A DNA stretch of 64,000 nucleotides from positions 1 through 64,000 of the forward strand of contig NZ_CANLQB010000008.1 of the NCBI RefSeq assembly GCF_947493125.1. The letters are read 5' to 3'. The notes under the pieces were generated by a model. The model was given only the letters and a program-made list of their open reading frames with translations. It did no database searches and was not told the DNA's origin. Numbering within the stretch: the first letter of the stretch is position 1; each line of letters begins with the position of its first letter. Made by a program: the position numbers and the translations under genes. Source of the stretch: an uncultured Roseobacter sp. Its GTDB lineage: Bacteria > Pseudomonadota > Alphaproteobacteria > Rhodobacterales > Rhodobacteraceae. Below, in pieces: positions 27,989 through 37,419 of the stretch.

Positions 27989-29083
27989 TCAGAGCCGCAG
28001 CCCGGACGTTTTGTCGAAGATCATGATTTCATTGGTCAGCACGCCAAAGGTCTGCTCGGTTCCGGCACGTACGGGCGCTGCACTCTGTGTCTCAACGAGA
28101 ATTTCCGCCGCCCCGCAACGGGTCACCAGAACCGACTGCGCGCCGAGATACTCGGACACCACGACCTTCAGCTCAATCGGCGCGCTTTGGGACAGGTCGG
28201 TGGTAAAGCTGGACGGCCGCAGACCGACGGTGACGGCGCGGTCCCTGGCCGAGGCCAGACGCGCGCCCGCCTCTGCGGTCAGGGGCAGGGCGTATCCGTC
28301 GCCGCGCACCCAGAGCGCGCCTTTTTCGTCCACCAGGTCGCCGTCCACGAAATTCATCGTGGGTGCGCCGATGAAACCCGCAACGAACGTGTTCACAGGG
28401 GCCTTGAACAGCTCTTCCGGGCTGCCTTGCTGCTGGATCAGACCATCGCTCATCACGACAATCCTGTCACCAAGGGTCATCGCCTCGACCTGGTCGTGGG
28501 TGACGTAGACCATGTTCTTGTCGATTGTGTCGCGCATCTCGGCCAGCTCGGCGCGCATCTTGCCGCGCAGCTTGGCATCGAGGTTCGAGAGTGGCTCATC
28601 GAACAGAAACGTGCCGGCATCCCGCACCAACGCCCGCCCCATGGCCACCCGCTGGCGCTGCCCGCCCGAAAGCTCCGCCGGCTTGCGATCAAGCAGATGC
28701 GCGATGTTCAGCATCTCCGCCACGCGCTGCACCTTGCTCTCGATCTCCGATTTTGAGACCCGGGCCAGTCGCAGGGCAAAGGACATATTCTTGGCGATGT
28801 TCATATGTGGGTAGAGCGCATAGTCCTGGAACACCATGGCAAGGTCGCGTTCCTTCGGATCCAGTTTGCTGATGGGCCTGTCATCGAAAAAGATCTCGCC
28901 GCTGGTCACGGTCTCCAGTCCCGCGAGCATCCGTAGCGTTGTCGATTTTCCGCAGCCAGACGGACCGACGAGCACCGTGAACTCACCATCATCCAAGCTG
29001 AGGTCGAAGGGCGGCAGCACCTCCACCGCGCCATAGCTCTTGGATACCTGATCAAAAACGATACGTGGCACATGTCCCCCCAA
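27989..29083 (-). CDS. Sugar ABC transporter ATP-binding protein (UgpC/MalK type)
   Basis: VGPSGCGKSTTLRMLAGLE; LSGGQRQRVAMGRALVRDAGTFLFDEPLSNLDAKLR. Confidence 0.95.
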   Translation of the reverse strand: MGGHVPRIVFDQVSKSYGAVEVLPPFDLSLDDGEFTVLVGPSGCGKSTTLRMLAGLETVTSGEIFFDDRPISKLDPKERDLAMVFQDYALYPHMNIAKNMSFALRLARVSKSEIESKVQRVAEMLNIAHLLDRKPAELSGGQRQRVAMGRALVRDAGTFLFDEPLSNLDAKLRGKMRAELAEMRDTIDKNMVYVTHDQVEAMTLGDRIVVMSDGLIQQQGSPEELFKAPVNTFVAGFIGAPTMNFVDGDLVDEKGALWVRGDGYALPLTAEAGARLASARDRAVTVGLRPSSFTTDLSQSAPIELKVVVSEYLGAQSVLVTRCGAAEILVETQSAAPVRAGTEQTFGVLTNEIMIFDKTSGLRL

Positions 29084-29164
29084 GCGCCGATTTCCGAAGA
29101 AGCCTCCCAGCCTCTTTGTTCAGACTGCCCAAAGGACTTCCAATAACGAAGCGAAAAAGCCAGA

Positions 29165-29188
29165 ATGAACGTTAGCGTTAACGTTCAT
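29165..29188. promoter_or_regulatory. Putative LacI-family operator
   Basis: ATGAACGTTA-GCGT-TAACGTTCAT: perfect 10-bp arms, central CG; between divergent ABC ATPase and LacI genes. Confidence 0.75.
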
Positions 29189-29246
29189 AATAGGGTTATC
29201 TATATGATGATAAATGTAAAAATGACAACTGATCGGGCGTGCTCCA

Positions 29247-30266
29247 TTGGGTAGAGCACGGTCACCGACCAAGATTGAAGACGTCGCCGCCCGCGCCGGG
29301 GTGAGCATCATGAGCGTCTCGCGGGCCATTCGCGGGGTGGAGGGAGTTTCCGAAAAGACCCGTGCGGAGATTCTGAAGATCGCGCGGGACATGAAGTATG
29401 TGCCCAACAGCAACGCCCGCTCACTGGCGGTCGCGAACTCCAATCTGATCGGGATTTCCCTGCCCACCTTCGCGGGAGAAGTCTTCGCTGACATCCTCAA
29501 CGGGATGCGGCGGACGCTCGACTCTGCAGGATACTCGAGCGTCATCGATACAACCGAGTATAACCCGGACGCCGAGCTGAACTGGGTGCGTCGGCTGCTC
29601 TCCTGGCAGCCCGCAGGGATCATCCTCACCGGGCTTGATCACAAGCCAGAAACGGTCGAACTGCTGCGGGCCTCGCCGATCCCGGTTCTGGAAATTTGGG
29701 ATCACACGGATCATCCAATCGACATCTGCGTTGGGATCGATCATTTCAAAGCAGGCCAGATGATTGGTGCGCACGCCGTGGCAATGGGATATACGCGCCC
29801 TGCCTTTGTCAGCGCGCCGCGAGGGCACGATACCCGCGCCGATGCGCGTCTCGCGGGGCTGCGAACGGTCTTTTCCCAGGACATGTCCGTTCCCGTGCTC
29901 TCTGCTCGACCCGACGCGGGTAACTCCTTTGCCACTGGCTTTGATGGCACGGCGCAACTGCTCGACACCGCAGCGCCGGATATCATTTGCTATCTCAACG
30001 ATCACATGGCCTTCGGTGGTCTCATGTGTTGCCAGAAGCGCGGCCTGTCGGTGCCGGAAGACATCGGGATTGCCGGTTTCAACCAACTCGACCTGGCGAG
30101 CGTTCTGCCCAAGAAACTGACCACGGTCAGAACCTTGCGGCGTTTGATGGGCATTACGGGCGCCACAAATTTGCTGGCCCGGATCAATGGAGTCGCTGTC
30201 GAGAAATCCAAGCCGCTACCGCTGGAACTCATCCCGGGCGAAACGACCCGTCCGCAGACATCCTGA
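29247..30266 (+). CDS. LacI family transcriptional regulator
   Basis: TKIEDVAARAGVSIMSVSRAIRGVEGVSEKTRAEI HTH; TTG start. Confidence 0.93.
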   Translation: MGRARSPTKIEDVAARAGVSIMSVSRAIRGVEGVSEKTRAEILKIARDMKYVPNSNARSLAVANSNLIGISLPTFAGEVFADILNGMRRTLDSAGYSSVIDTTEYNPDAELNWVRRLLSWQPAGIILTGLDHKPETVELLRASPIPVLEIWDHTDHPIDICVGIDHFKAGQMIGAHAVAMGYTRPAFVSAPRGHDTRADARLAGLRTVFSQDMSVPVLSARPDAGNSFATGFDGTAQLLDTAAPDIICYLNDHMAFGGLMCCQKRGLSVPEDIGIAGFNQLDLASVLPKKLTTVRTLRRLMGITGATNLLARINGVAVEKSKPLPLELIPGETTRPQTS

Positions 30267-30277
30267 AGCAAGTGGGC

Positions 30278-31204
30278 TCAGCTATTGGCAAGGCGGCGCA
30301 GAACACGCTGTCGCGCGCTCACGTTGTCAGGCAGGATCACGGCGCTCTCAGCTGCAAAACGACCGGTGTAGGCCCCGTTGAACAGGACGCGCGCCTCTGC
30401 GTACTTCTGCAGATCGAGATTGCGCTCAAAGCTATGGCCGAGACCGGCGATCCGGTACCCTGGGGCAGTGGGAGATCGGGTCAGATACCCTTCGATTGAA
30501 AGACGGGCAAGAGCGCCGGCGGCGCCCGTAAACCGAGCGGTTGTAATGTCTGTGGCGCGCAAAATGCCGCGATCCGCATCGAAACGCCCGATGGCGCTTG
30601 CGAACGATCCGTTGCTCCGCGACGCCAGACCGCGACCGCGTGTCGACACGGGCCCGATCCGAATGCCTCGGGCGGTGCGAAGGACATCGCCCGATACCAA
30701 GTCGAGGGTGCCTGAAACAAGGCTCAGCCGACTGGCGACCACCTCGTCATCCCGCCATAGGCCTGACACAGCCACCCTGTCTCCCACCGACGGCAGCGGC
30801 GCGCCTGCTTCGGTCAGAACAGGGACACCATTCACGGTCAATTGCCGTCCGCCTCGCGCGCGCTCAGAAACGGTCCCGACGAGCGGGTAGGTCACATGGA
30901 CACGGCGCGCTCTCAGGTTCCCGGCAGAGCCCAAGGCCTCGATGGTCAGGCTGTCGCCAACGCGAATATCACTCTCCGAAAGCGGCCCGAACGGGCCGCT
31001 GAATTCCGTGCGCAAGTCGGTCTCAACGCGGTTGCCGCTGACGATCAGGCTGCCGAACTCGGTCAGAATGCCCACAATCCCTGTGCCGCCGATGCCGCCT
31101 TCGACCTCGCGATCTTCGGGCCTTGGCCACGCGGTCTGTGGCCACATCAGGCTGGACAGACCCGCGGCCAAGGCGAAACGACGAGAGAGCTTACCGGTCG
31201 TCAT
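30278..31204 (-). CDS. DUF5666-like exported protein
   Basis: Signal-like N-terminus MTTGKLSRRFALAAGLSSLMW; repeated beta-rich segments (GTGIVGILTEFGSLIVSGNRVETD, VGDSLTIEALGS..LRARRV). Confidence 0.65.
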   Translation of the reverse strand: MTTGKLSRRFALAAGLSSLMWPQTAWPRPEDREVEGGIGGTGIVGILTEFGSLIVSGNRVETDLRTEFSGPFGPLSESDIRVGDSLTIEALGSAGNLRARRVHVTYPLVGTVSERARGGRQLTVNGVPVLTEAGAPLPSVGDRVAVSGLWRDDEVVASRLSLVSGTLDLVSGDVLRTARGIRIGPVSTRGRGLASRSNGSFASAIGRFDADRGILRATDITTARFTGAAGALARLSIEGYLTRSPTAPGYRIAGLGHSFERNLDLQKYAEARVLFNGAYTGRFAAESAVILPDNVSARQRVLRRLANS

Positions 31205-32033
31205 CGGTGGAACTTCCTTTTGTGTCGGCGTCCTCGTCTTCTCTGTAGAAAAAGACGCCAAATCTAAAGCGATGCGTGGCTGACGGTTTGGCCTTGTCAC
31301 CGGCCTGTTTGCCAGCAGCCAACGTATTGAGTTGCCGCAGACTGTCCTGGCTCAACTGGCGCGCTGTCGCTTCGAGATCTGAAACTGAGGCGGCTTCAAG
31401 ATGATTGTAGAATACGGCCCGCTCCAAATACTGCGGTGTGTCAGACAGCAGATTTTCGACCCCGGCCTGCATGTGATCAGCGAGGTTGTGTGCGAAGAAA
31501 TGCAGCTTCTGGTCTGTGTCGGCAGATCCCACCAGACCTTCCGAAAGCAGGCGCACCTGATCCTCTTCCAGCGCTGCAATTCCCTGCCGGGTCAACTCGT
31601 CCAACACTGTGCGAGGACGAATGTCGCGGCTCACCGACTGGACCAGGGTCTCGAAACTCGGACCATCCGTGGCGAAACGTGGCAGAACCCTCGGCTGGTC
31701 GTTCTCTGAGAACGCAGGGTCTGAGAGCCAGCGGCCAACCACGGTCAGAAGAATGGAGACCTTGCGTTGAGTCTCGGTGCTTTCGTTCTTGTCGCGAGCT
31801 CGAAACTCCTTGACGTCACGTCGATGCACGCCGGTCACAACGTTGACTCGGCTGTCCGTGGCGTCCTCCCCCAGATCATCGACGGCCACCTCGACGTAGG
31901 TTTGCTTCACGATGCGGTAGAGCGCGGGCGCAGAGACACCCTGCGCGATCAGCGCGCGCACCAAGGGGCGCAAGATGCGCCGCACAGCACGCTCAAACAG
32001 CGTGGATCTCGAAAAGGGGTCACCCGTCGTCAT
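31191..32033 (-). CDS. DUF6502-like protein (putative HTH-containing regulator)
   Basis: RRILRPLVRALIAQGVSAPALYRIVKQTYVEVAV...NVVTGVHRRDVKEFR; 14-nt overlap with the DUF5666 gene. Confidence 0.65.
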   Translation of the reverse strand: MTTGDPFSRSTLFERAVRRILRPLVRALIAQGVSAPALYRIVKQTYVEVAVDDLGEDATDSRVNVVTGVHRRDVKEFRARDKNESTETQRKVSILLTVVGRWLSDPAFSENDQPRVLPRFATDGPSFETLVQSVSRDIRPRTVLDELTRQGIAALEEDQVRLLSEGLVGSADTDQKLHFFAHNLADHMQAGVENLLSDTPQYLERAVFYNHLEAASVSDLEATARQLSQDSLRQLNTLAAGKQAGDKAKPSATHRFRFGVFFYREDEDADTKGSSTDDDR

Positions 32034-32093
32034 GGATCGAACATCAGTGATAGTGTGAAAAAATTCCACAAAAATCTTGCCTCTGCGACCGAG

Positions 32094-32137
32094 TGACCCA
32101 AATAGGGTCATATTGATGTGTAAAAAATGCACACATC
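32094..32137. promoter_or_regulatory. Palindromes in the divergent promoter of the fasciclin locus
   Basis: TGACCC-AAATA-GGGTCA (32094-32110) and GATGTGT-aaaaaatgc-ACACATC (32115-32137), then AAGGAGGA RBS. Confidence 0.6.
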
Positions 32138-32157
32138 TTGCAAAGGAGGATATTTCT

Positions 32158-32643
32158 ATGAAGTTGCTGAGCCTTTTCAAAGCGTCGGTTCTGGCAGGTG
32201 CATTGGCCATGGCAGGATGCGCCACCACAACCAGCGCCCCCGATATCGTGGAGGTCGCGCAGTCGGCTGGATCGTTCGAGACCTTGGTGGCCGCCGTCAG
32301 CGCTGCCGATCTCGTCGAGACCCTGCAGGGAGAGGGACCCTTCACGGTCTTTGCCCCAACGGATGAGGCATTTGCCGCTCTGCCCGACGGCACGGTCGAA
32401 ACCCTGCTCAAGCCGGAGAACAAGGATCAGCTGACTGCCATCCTGACCTACCACGTCCTGCCTGGCAAAGTGATGGCGGCCGATGTGGCGGGCCAACGCT
32501 TGAACCCGGAGACAGTAAACGGCCAGACCGTACACGTCGATGGGCGTAACGGCGTCAAAGTCAATGATGCGACAGTCACCGCTGCGGATATCGAAGCGTC
32601 CAACGGCGTCATCCACGTCATCGACAAAGTTCTACTGCCCTGA
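32158..32643 (+). CDS. Fasciclin domain lipoprotein
   Basis: Lipobox [59 protein letters not shown]. Confidence 0.93.
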   Translation: MKLLSLFKASVLAGALAMAGCATTTSAPDIVEVAQSAGSFETLVAAVSAADLVETLQGEGPFTVFAPTDEAFAALPDGTVETLLKPENKDQLTAILTYHVLPGKVMAADVAGQRLNPETVNGQTVHVDGRNGVKVNDATVTAADIEASNGVIHVIDKVLLP

Positions 32644-32666
32644 TCCGAGACCGAAAGGAGACCCAT

Positions 32667-34589
32667 ATGAGCACCTTCACATTTACAGGCTTTGCGGAAC
32701 CGGACCTCTTCGGGACCGGCCATATCGCTCCGCACATCACCTTCACCATGCCGGAGACCGCGACACTCTCATTCACGGTCACAGATGACGACCACCGCTT
32801 GTCGGGTGATGCGTTGCGCAACGAGCGTGGTGACGACCGGTCGCAGCAGACAGCTGAAATCCTGAGGGGTGATGATGAGATCGGCAACGGCGGCAGACTC
32901 TATGCCGAGCAGATCTGGCATCTCTACGGCGATGACGGCCAGACCTACCGTCTGGTGGAACTGGAGCAGCCCGGCCGGTTGCCCGACAACTTCACCTTTC
33001 TCGGTGACGTGCCGCCCGCCGGTGTCACTCTCACTGTCGGCAGCAGCGTCAACGTCTTCCGTGGTGTGAGCTATGATAAACTCTCTGGCGGACCGCTTGC
33101 TGAACCTGCTGGGAATATTGTCGATATCGCGGCGGGATCCGACGATTTCAACATTCTCGTGCAGGCACTGACCGCGGCGAACCTCGTTGATGCCGTGCGC
33201 GACTCCGCTGACATCACTGTATTTGCACCAACAGACGCGGCCTTCACCGCACTTGCCGTGGATCTGGGTTTTGCAGGGGATACCTCCGACGAGAGCGCAG
33301 TGTTCGGGTTCATCGCCGGCGCACTGGCCGGGCTTGCACCGGATGGAGACCCGATCCCGCTGCTGACGAATATCCTGCTGTACCATGTCTCGCCCGGAGC
33401 CAAGACCGCAGCCGAAGTGGATGGCGCCGATCAGGTCACCACGCTCCTGACCGATGCGACGTTCGGCTCCGAAGGAACGGAGTTGGTCGACAATGAACCC
33501 GATGTCGCGAACCCAAATATCGTGGGCGAAGACGTCGAGGCTGCGAATGGTATTATCCAGGTGATTGACCGCGTCCTTCTGCCGCTCGACATCCCCGGCA
33601 ACGAAGCACCGGAGCCCGATCTTCCGACGCTGGCGGGCATCGTGGCGGCCAGCGGCGGGACCTTCGATCAGGATGGCACCGATTTCGACCTGCTTCTGAC
33701 GGCGGTTCAGACTGCCGGACTTGTCGGCGCGCTGGACGATCCGGAGGCCGATCTGACCGTCTTCGCCCCGAATGATGCGGCCTTTGTTGGCCTCTCCCAG
33801 GCGCTTGGCTTCGAGGGCAGCGATGAGGGTGAGGCTTTCGCATATCTGGTCGAGGCGCTGACACTGCTGGGTGGCGGCGACCCGATCCCGCTCTTGACCG
33901 AGGTTCTGACCTACCACGTGGCGCCGCAATCGCTCGGGTCCGAAGACGTTCTGTCCGCAGATGAGATCGAGACGCTGCAGGGAGGCAGCCTTGGTGTTGA
34001 CGGGACCAGCCTTGTCGACGCGGATCCGGACGTGCCGAACCCGAACCTGATCGCGACGGATATCCAGGCTGAGAACGGCATTGCTCATGTGCTGGACGGC
34101 GTCCTGCTGCCCGCAGACCTGCTGCAGTCCGACGGGTCGAACGACGTGGACTTCGTCATCGACGATGACACCAACAGCTTCATCCGGACCGGCCGCGACA
34201 ATGACCTGGTCGACGGCAACGGTGGCCATGATAAGATCTTCCTCGGGCGTGGTGATGATGTCGGTGTAGGCGGTGATGGCAACGACGTTATTTCCGGCGG
34301 TCGTGGCATGGATATGATCACGGGCGGTACAGGGAACGACAAGCTGTTTGGTGGACGGGATGCGGATATCTTCATCTTTAACACGGGTGACGGCCATGAC
34401 CGCATCTTCCGGTTTGAAGATGGTATTGACCTGATCGATCTCAGCGGTACGGAGTTCGAGAGCTTCGCCGATCTCGAGGGTGCGATCGAGGTGCGTGGTC
34501 ATCGGGCGGAGATTACACTGGGCGATGATCAGAGCATCGTAGTTCAGGGTGCGCGTCTTGATCTGTCGGAAGACGATTTCCTGTTCTGA
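32667..34589 (+). CDS. Two-fasciclin-domain protein with C-terminal RTX (hemolysin-type calcium-binding) repeats
   Basis: ITVFAPTDAAFTAL, LTVFAPNDAAFVGL; GGDGNDVISGGRGMDMITGGTGNDKLFGGRDADIFIF. Confidence 0.92.
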   Translation: MSTFTFTGFAEPDLFGTGHIAPHITFTMPETATLSFTVTDDDHRLSGDALRNERGDDRSQQTAEILRGDDEIGNGGRLYAEQIWHLYGDDGQTYRLVELEQPGRLPDNFTFLGDVPPAGVTLTVGSSVNVFRGVSYDKLSGGPLAEPAGNIVDIAAGSDDFNILVQALTAANLVDAVRDSADITVFAPTDAAFTALAVDLGFAGDTSDESAVFGFIAGALAGLAPDGDPIPLLTNILLYHVSPGAKTAAEVDGADQVTTLLTDATFGSEGTELVDNEPDVANPNIVGEDVEAANGIIQVIDRVLLPLDIPGNEAPEPDLPTLAGIVAASGGTFDQDGTDFDLLLTAVQTAGLVGALDDPEADLTVFAPNDAAFVGLSQALGFEGSDEGEAFAYLVEALTLLGGGDPIPLLTEVLTYHVAPQSLGSEDVLSADEIETLQGGSLGVDGTSLVDADPDVPNPNLIATDIQAENGIAHVLDGVLLPADLLQSDGSNDVDFVIDDDTNSFIRTGRDNDLVDGNGGHDKIFLGRGDDVGVGGDGNDVISGGRGMDMITGGTGNDKLFGGRDADIFIFNTGDGHDRIFRFEDGIDLIDLSGTEFESFADLEGAIEVRGHRAEITLGDDQSIVVQGARLDLSEDDFLF

Positions 34590-34594
34590 CATCG

Positions 34595-34627
34595 ACGGGG
34601 CCGTGGGCGAAGCGCCTGCGGCCCCGT
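34595..34627 (+). terminator. Strong stem-loop just after the fasciclin-RTX stop codon
   Basis: ACGGGGCCG (34595-34603) / CGGCCCCGT (34619-34627) perfect 9-bp stem 5 nt after the stop; no clear T-run. Confidence 0.5.
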
Positions 34628-35101
34628 GCGCTGCGTTATCAGGTCGAACATACGACCGCATCTGATAGCAGCTTGTCTCAGCTCAGAAATGCCGTGCTAT
34701 GCCGCAACCTTCCACAGAGCGTATTCGCTTTGGGCCGCGCAACCATGATCTTCGCCTGGAAAGCAGACAGTGTTCAACTTGAATATGTCGAAACTCATTC
34801 CGTGTTCGGATAATGCCGCCTTCCCGTTGAGCAGGGTTTTTGAGCTTCGCCGCGACTGGTGCGGGGGATGCTTTGGAATAGGGGCAACATAGGTAGCATT
34901 GCCAAGCAGCTTGGAATAACCGCTGGTCGGTGTATCGGAGCGGAGGCTATCGAGTTGTCCAGAAGGTTTGGACGCCACCCAAATGTACACAGGCACGTTA
35001 ACCTTGGGTAAGAACAATCATCGCTCGGCCGGGGTCATGATGATCTTTCAGCTTGGCGGCTTGACCCCACAAAGAGCCTAGCATATTACCGCAGACGCTG
35101 A

Positions 35102-35176
<75 letters not shown>

Positions 35177-35450
35177 GAAATTCATTTCTTACATTATGCC
35201 TACAATTTATTGCACTAAGATCTAGCAAGGTATTATCCAAAAAAGATTTTCTGGCTTTTGAACGTTTGCCTTCCTAGCTCTTGGTGCGGATTCGCTTCTC
35301 GCTGCTGCGTCAGCCTCCGCCCGCATCTCATCCACTCTTGCCCCAGAAACATCGCGGCATTTGCGCGCTTTACGCCCCGAAGCGAGTGCTGTCTCTTGAC
35401 CCCCGCGTCGGGGCTCGCCATGACAGGTGCAGGAGGATGAAGGGAACGTT

Positions 35451-37253
35451 ATGGCAAAGGCTGCGCCCCACACACCCGGGCAAACCGAAGAACGCGCGAA
35501 ATCCAAGGAGATCGGCGCGCTGAAGGCCTTGATGCCATTCGTCTGGCCGTACCGGCGACTGATGTTGGCGGCAATCGCCGCGCTTGTCACAACCGCGATC
35601 ATCTCGCTGACCTTGCCGATGGCCGTGCGTCGCGTGGTCGATAACTTCGATACCGAAAACGCCTATATTCTTGATCAGTACTTTGCAGCGGCGCTCGGGA
35701 TCGCAGCGCTTTTGGCCGTGGGCACGGGGCTCCGCTATATGCTGGTGACGCGGCTGGGTGAGCGCGTCGTTGCGGACATCCGCAAGTCGGTCTTCGATCG
35801 CGTAATTTCCATGAGCCCCGCCTTTTTCGAGCAGGTGCTGACCGGCGAAGTCCTCAGCAGGATCACGACCGACACGACGCTGCTCCTGTCGGTTATTGGC
35901 TCGTCGGTGTCGATTGCGTTGCGCAACCTGTTAATCTTTGTGGGTGGCTTGGCCCTGATGCTGCTGACTTCACCGAAGCTGACCGGGCTGGTGCTGTTGA
36001 TCGTGCCGACGGTGATCATCCCCATCCTTGTGCTTGGCCGGCGCCTGCGCGTGCTGAGCCGCGAAAATCAGGACTGGATCGCCGCCTCCTCGGGCAATGC
36101 GTCGGAGACCCTGACGGCTGTTCAAACGGTTCAGGCCTTCACCCATGAGGCGGCCAGCCGCGCGCAATTCGCCCATGTGACAGAGTTGTCCTACACGGCG
36201 GCGCGGCGGCGGATTTCGACCCGGGCGCTGATGACCGTGATCGTGATTTTTCTCGTCTTCGCAGGCATTGTTGGTGTGTTGTGGATCGGTGCGCGCGACG
36301 TGCGCGCGGGCGACATGACGCAGGGCGCGCTCGTGCAATTCGTCATCTATGCGGTGATGGTCGCCGGGGGCGTTGCCGCGCTGTCGGAGATCTGGGGAGA
36401 ACTGCAGCGGGCCGCCGGTGCCACCGAACGTCTGGTCGAGCTTTTGCAGACCGAAGACACCGTCCAGGACCCCGCGGAGGGTCTTGCGCTGCCGATGCCC
36501 GTGACCGGGAGGATTGTTTTCGAGAACGTCACGTTTGACTACCCGTCGCGCCCCGGCATTCACGCGCTTGAAGGTGTCAGCCTGACCATAGAGCCGGGTG
36601 AGACCGTGGCATTCGTGGGGCCATCCGGCGCCGGCAAGACCACCATCATTCAAATGATTCTGCGCTTCTACGACCCGGCGTCCGGTCGGATCACCCTTGA
36701 TGGGGTCGACCTCGCGAAGCTGCGGCGCGATGCGTTCCGCAAGGTGGTCGCCCTGGTCCCGCAAGACCCGGTGATCTTTGCGGCCTCGGCGCGGGAGAAC
36801 ATCCGCTTTGGCCGTCCCGACGCCACTGATGCGGAGATTGAGGCTGCGGCGCAGGCTGCTGCCGCGCATGACTTTATCGCAGCGCTGCCCGAGGGCTATG
36901 ACTCCTATCTGGGCGAGCGCGGTGTGATGCTCTCTGGCGGGCAGAAGCAGCGCATTGCCATCGCGCGCGCCATTCTGCGGGACGCGCCGGTGCTGTTACT
37001 GGACGAGGCCACCAGCGCGCTGGACGCGGAAAGCGAGCGCGCCGTGCAAGCGGCGGTGGACACGCTCAGCGAAGGGCGCACAACGCTGATCGTGGCGCAT
37101 CGCCTGGCCACGGTGAAGAAAGCCGACCGGATCATCGTACTCGACCAGGGGCGGATCGTCTCCAGTGGCCCGCATGATGAGCTCGTGGCCGAAGGCGGGC
37201 TTTACGCGCGTCTGGCGCGGCTGCAGTTCACCGATGGCATGGCGGCAGAGTAG
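35451..37253 (+). CDS. ABC transporter, fused transmembrane and ATP-binding domains (exporter)
   Basis: AFVGPSGAGKTTIIQMILRFYDPASGRITLDGVD; MLSGGQKQRIAIARAILRDAPVLLLDEATSALDAESE; six-TM N-terminal region. Confidence 0.95.
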   Translation: MAKAAPHTPGQTEERAKSKEIGALKALMPFVWPYRRLMLAAIAALVTTAIISLTLPMAVRRVVDNFDTENAYILDQYFAAALGIAALLAVGTGLRYMLVTRLGERVVADIRKSVFDRVISMSPAFFEQVLTGEVLSRITTDTTLLLSVIGSSVSIALRNLLIFVGGLALMLLTSPKLTGLVLLIVPTVIIPILVLGRRLRVLSRENQDWIAASSGNASETLTAVQTVQAFTHEAASRAQFAHVTELSYTAARRRISTRALMTVIVIFLVFAGIVGVLWIGARDVRAGDMTQGALVQFVIYAVMVAGGVAALSEIWGELQRAAGATERLVELLQTEDTVQDPAEGLALPMPVTGRIVFENVTFDYPSRPGIHALEGVSLTIEPGETVAFVGPSGAGKTTIIQMILRFYDPASGRITLDGVDLAKLRRDAFRKVVALVPQDPVIFAASARENIRFGRPDATDAEIEAAAQAAAAHDFIAALPEGYDSYLGERGVMLSGGQKQRIAIARAILRDAPVLLLDEATSALDAESERAVQAAVDTLSEGRTTLIVAHRLATVKKADRIIVLDQGRIVSSGPHDELVAEGGLYARLARLQFTDGMAAE

Positions 37254-37419
37254 CTGAAGCTCGCAACCATGCGCCCGCGGATGTCCTGACGTCACACCGC
37301 TTTTACGCAGCGTCCCGGTGGCGCCATCCCGCTCGGAACGCTTGCACAAAGCCGCAATAGGTTCCATCCTGCCCGCCACGGAGAAACAGCCCGCAAACGG
37401 GCGTTTTGGGAGGAAAGTG

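Noticed and set aside
32769-34661. 630-aa minus-strand ORF
   Set aside because: Antisense shadow of the fasciclin-RTX gene
34697-35017. 106-aa minus-strand ORF near tRNA-Gly
   Set aside because: No recognisable domain or clear RBS; kept only as part of the AT-rich island observation
35222-35602. 126-aa minus-strand ORF overlapping the ABC exporter 5' end
   Set aside because: Overlaps a strongly supported CDS and lacks recognisable features
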